Program-made: the position numbers and the translations under genes
NCBI GenBank assembly: GCA_027322565.1
Contig: DAHVRG010000290.1
Span: 1-6,251, forward strand
Direction: 5' to 3'
Source: Georgenia sp.
GTDB lineage: Bacteria; Actinomycetota; Actinomycetes; Actinomycetales; Actinomycetaceae
Length of the DNA stretch: 6,251 nucleotides
The notes under the pieces: generated by a model
What the model saw: only the letters and a program-made list of their open reading frames with translations
Told to the model about the DNA's origin: nothing
Database searches by the model: none
Part shown: positions 5,801 through 6,251 of the stretch, piece by piece
Layout of the letters: every line of letters starts with the position of its first letter
How positions within the stretch are numbered: the stretch's first letter is position 1

Positions 5801-6251
5801 GAATCTGGTTCCTCCACCCGGCCTACCTCGACCGCCAGGGCCTCGTCGCGTGCTGGCGCGAGGGGCTGCTCGCCCAGGCGGTGCTCGCCGGGCGCACCCG
5901 CGGCTACCGGCAGCACAGCCAGCTCGTGCGCTTCCGCGCCACCGCCGACCCGGTCGCGGCGATCGGGGCCTACCTGCGGGTCCTCGCCGGTGAGGCGGGC
6001 ACCCGCGGCTACCGCTTCGACATCACTCGGGTCGACCGGCCGGCCGCCATCGGCGAGCCGCAGGACGCCGGCGCCTCCGTCCCACGCCTCCCGGTGACGG
6101 AGGGGCAGGTCGCCCACGAGTGGGCGCACCTGCTCGCCAAGCTCGCTGCCCGCAGCCCCGACCGGTACGCCGCGCTCGTCGGGACCGCCGTCGTCGACGT
6201 CCACCCGCTGTTCCACCGGGTGCCCGGCCCGGTGGAGGCGTGGGAACGGAC
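5797..6251 (+). CDS. Pyrimidine-dimer DNA glycosylase (T4 endonuclease V-like), 3' end outside window
   Basis: 151 codons are visible, read to the window edge; family members known to me are about this long, so only a few C-terminal residues should be missing. The product starts MRIWFLHPAYLDRQGLVACWREGLLAQ and matches the Pyr_excise type proteins. DRQGLVACWRE (12-22) lines up by eye with DQHLMAEYRE of T4 endonuclease V, placing E22 at the catalytic Glu23 of the phage enzyme. Further matches are GYRQHSQLVRF and VTEGQVAHEWAHLLAKLAARSPDRY. Such enzymes excise UV cyclobutane dimers by base removal and backbone cleavage. Position 2 is Arg, not the Thr whose amino group is the nucleophile in T4, so activity is not guaranteed. 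The GTG start overlaps the glycosyltransferase stop (GTGA). Its place at the end of a pigment operon suggests combined light protection and repair. Confidence 0.87.
   Translation, partial: MRIWFLHPAYLDRQGLVACWREGLLAQAVLAGRTRGYRQHSQLVRFRATADPVAAIGAYLRVLAGEAGTRGYRFDITRVDRPAAIGEPQDAGASVPRLPVTEGQVAHEWAHLLAKLAARSPDRYAALVGTAVVDVHPLFHRVPGPVEAWER

Noticed and set aside
1..6251. Promoter, terminator, tRNA, mobile element or CRISPR array.
   Set aside because: No non-coding gap exists, and no hairpin with a T-run, inverted terminal repeats or spaced repeats were seen on either strand.

Overview
The window is a compact, very GC-rich block with strong C/G preference at third codon positions. Every gene lies on the + strand. 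Gene content and order match a C50 carotenoid operon of an actinobacterium, probably a Micrococcales-type organism; the genus cannot be fixed from this sequence. The order is crtE (3' part) - crtB - crtI - crtYe - crtYf - crtEb - uncharacterised membrane protein - family 2 glycosyltransferase - pyrimidine-dimer DNA glycosylase (3' end cut by the window edge). The core order resembles the decaprenoxanthin cluster of Corynebacterium, but without the transporter gene between crtE and crtB.

Layout: positions 1-481 hold the C-terminal part of a geranylgeranyl diphosphate synthase whose reading frame is interrupted by an in-frame TAG at 179-181. The family sequence resumes in the same frame directly after it and runs to a TGA at 479-481. 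Phytoene synthase (478-1341) and phytoene desaturase (1342-2937) follow. Next come the two small membrane subunits of a C50 cyclase (2934-3272 and 3269-3610) and a UbiA-type lycopene elongase (3607-4485). The distal part carries a six-helix membrane protein (4485-5075), a glycosyltransferase (5072-5800) and the DNA repair gene (5797 to the edge).

Inferred pathway: GGPP is condensed to phytoene (CrtB) and desaturated to lycopene (CrtI). Two C5 units are added to give a C50 acyclic carotenoid (CrtEb), and the ends are cyclised (CrtYe+CrtYf). The product is possibly glycosylated by the downstream transferase. Ring type (epsilon, gamma or beta) cannot be read from the sequence. The UV-damage glycosylase at the end suggests a photoprotection-plus-repair operon.

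There is no intergenic DNA. Seven of the eight junctions overlap by 1 or 4 bases (ATGA, GTGA, TGATG). The crtB/crtI junction abuts exactly, with TAG followed directly by GTG in the same frame. No promoter, terminator, RNA gene, mobile element or CRISPR array is visible; the promoter must lie upstream of base 1 and the terminator beyond base 6251.

The most notable points are the amber codon and altered aspartate-rich motif in crtE, the in-frame TAG-GTG join between crtB and crtI, the unassigned membrane protein, and the repair gene coupled to the pigment operon.
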